DNA from: CAWCDJ01 sp963794265
GTDB lineage: Bacteria > Acidobacteriota > Terriglobia > Bryobacterales > Bryobacteraceae
Assembly: GCA_963794265.1 (NCBI GenBank)
Contig: CAWCDJ010000007.1
Location: 744,001-808,000, forward strand
Direction: 5' to 3'
Length of the DNA: 64,000 nt
How positions within the stretch are numbered: the stretch's first letter is position 1; the number at the start of each line of letters is the position of its first letter. The notes under the pieces were generated by a model. That model worked only from the letters and a program-made list of their open reading frames with translations. It was not told the origin of the DNA and ran no database searches. The position numbers and the translations under genes are program-made. Of the stretch, positions 63,460 through 64,000 are shown piece by piece.

Positions 63460-63678
63460 CTAACCTTTGGCGGGATTGCCCGGCGCAAGTACAGTGACTC
63501 CAGCGTTCGGCGCCCAAAACACCCAGTAGCCGAACTTCGCCTCAGTTGAGAACGACCCGTCCACGAACCGAGCGATTTCAAACGTGGGTCGATCCGTAAT
63601 CCAGCTCGTGACCAGGCCCAGAATCTCCGATTCCGCAGAATCATGGGCCGCCGTCGGATATCGGGTCCACTGTTAGTC
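63460..63678 (-). pseudogene. C-terminal fragment of an unknown protein
   Basis: A frame without start reads QWTRYPTAAHDSAESEILGL, VTSWITDRPTFEIARFVDGS, FSTEAKFGYWVFWAPNAGVT and stops in the IS target duplication (TAG). The amphipathic pattern looks like real protein. Its 5' end is replaced by the sequence of the 283-bp repeat and a 16-codon frame, MPQIEGNTLRDGRGAD. No family recognised. Confidence 0.4.
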
Positions 63679-63717
63679 AGCACCGCGGCCATCTCTGAGC
63701 GTATTTCCTTCAATCTG

Positions 63718-64000
63718 CGGCATTTAAGGATTCCTGAATCCGCTCGCCTTTCTTTCTGATGTTAGTGCACGTTCGTGCAGGATGGGTGTAGTTTTCGCTT
63801 ATGGTAATTGCCACTAACGCAACTGAAAACGCAATAGCGGTCAGGAAGGGTGAAGTTCGTTGGGTTACTCTACGTTTGCTGTGTCTGGCCGCGAGAAAGT
63901 AGTACTTACAGCCGTCGAAGTGTCGGCGACCGGGTGTAGAATGTGATTGTCTTGCATCTGCACAGGCCCGACGGGATTCCCGGCTGGCCGGCGGTGACGG
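63718..64000 (-). repeat. 283-bp inverted repeat, right arm (reaches window edge)
   Basis: Reverse complement of 49104-49386. It ends, like the left arm, six bases into a start codon context (TTAAATGCCG) and then diverges. The match runs to the last base of the window, so a second copy of the recombinase module probably begins beyond it. Confidence 0.93.

Overview
This window is a GC-rich bacterial chromosome segment crowded with mobile DNA. The gene content (DUF6807 and Gfo/Idh/MocA-type catabolic genes, a PQQ dehydrogenase with a fused cytochrome c, IS91 and RIT elements, a type I-G CRISPR-Cas locus with a Cas4-Cas1 fusion) resembles soil Acidobacteriota of the Solibacter/Bryobacter kind. 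That is inference; no rRNA or marker gene is present.

Layout. (1) 1-4.8 kb: a leftward operon of a zinc-ribbon protein, a CHC2/Toprim primase and two tyrosine recombinases, coupled by 4-bp overlaps. An ISL3-family IS (called ISL3-A here, 1308 bp) splits the primase. (2) 5-8 kb: a small secreted protein and a lytic transglycosylase beheaded by a second ISL3-A. (3) 8.3-14.2 kb: an IS91-type unit (HUH transposase plus tyrosine integrase) whose integrase is split by a complete recombinase-in-trio (RIT) element. (4) 14.3-20.8 kb: two tRNA 3' fragments (Phe-like and Met-like), an integrase remnant, two RGYPGD-type methyltransferase genes (one split by ISL3-B, 1346 bp, the other frameshifted at a C9 tract) and an AbiE toxin-antitoxin pair. 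(5) 21.4-31.5 kb: a graveyard of truncated or frameshifted metabolic genes, then small stress-type proteins. (6) 31.6-41.6 kb: a Tn554-like integrase trio whose first gene was inverted between two opposed ISL3-B copies, with cargo including an HTH protein, a HigBA-type module and a DUF6094 methylase. (7) 41.7-45.4 kb: a large secreted serine hydrolase and a P-type ATPase remnant. (8) 46-49.4 kb: a zinc-ribbon/HU-like protein, a RuvC-like nuclease and a frameshifted tyrosine recombinase. (9) 49.4-61.7 kb: an unknown gene, a second HigBA-type module, a DUF433 protein, a 29-repeat CRISPR array and a complete type I-G cas operon. (10) 62-64 kb: a third ISL3-A, then an inverted copy of the 283-bp sequence found at 49.1-49.4 kb.

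Most striking points. The CRISPR-Cas/toxin-antitoxin block lies between opposed copies of a 283-bp sequence that is the 5' flank of a recombinase module, and both copies end just inside a start codon. IS-driven inversion at 31.6-35.6 kb can be undone on paper to give one uninterrupted 436-codon reading frame that overlaps the next gene by ATGA. Three genes split by elements (primase, methyltransferase, IS91-associated integrase) also rejoin exactly in frame, so these insertions look recent.

Caution: at least five genes carry single-base frameshifts, several in homopolymers. These may be real decay, phase variation or assembly indels; the sequence alone cannot separate them.
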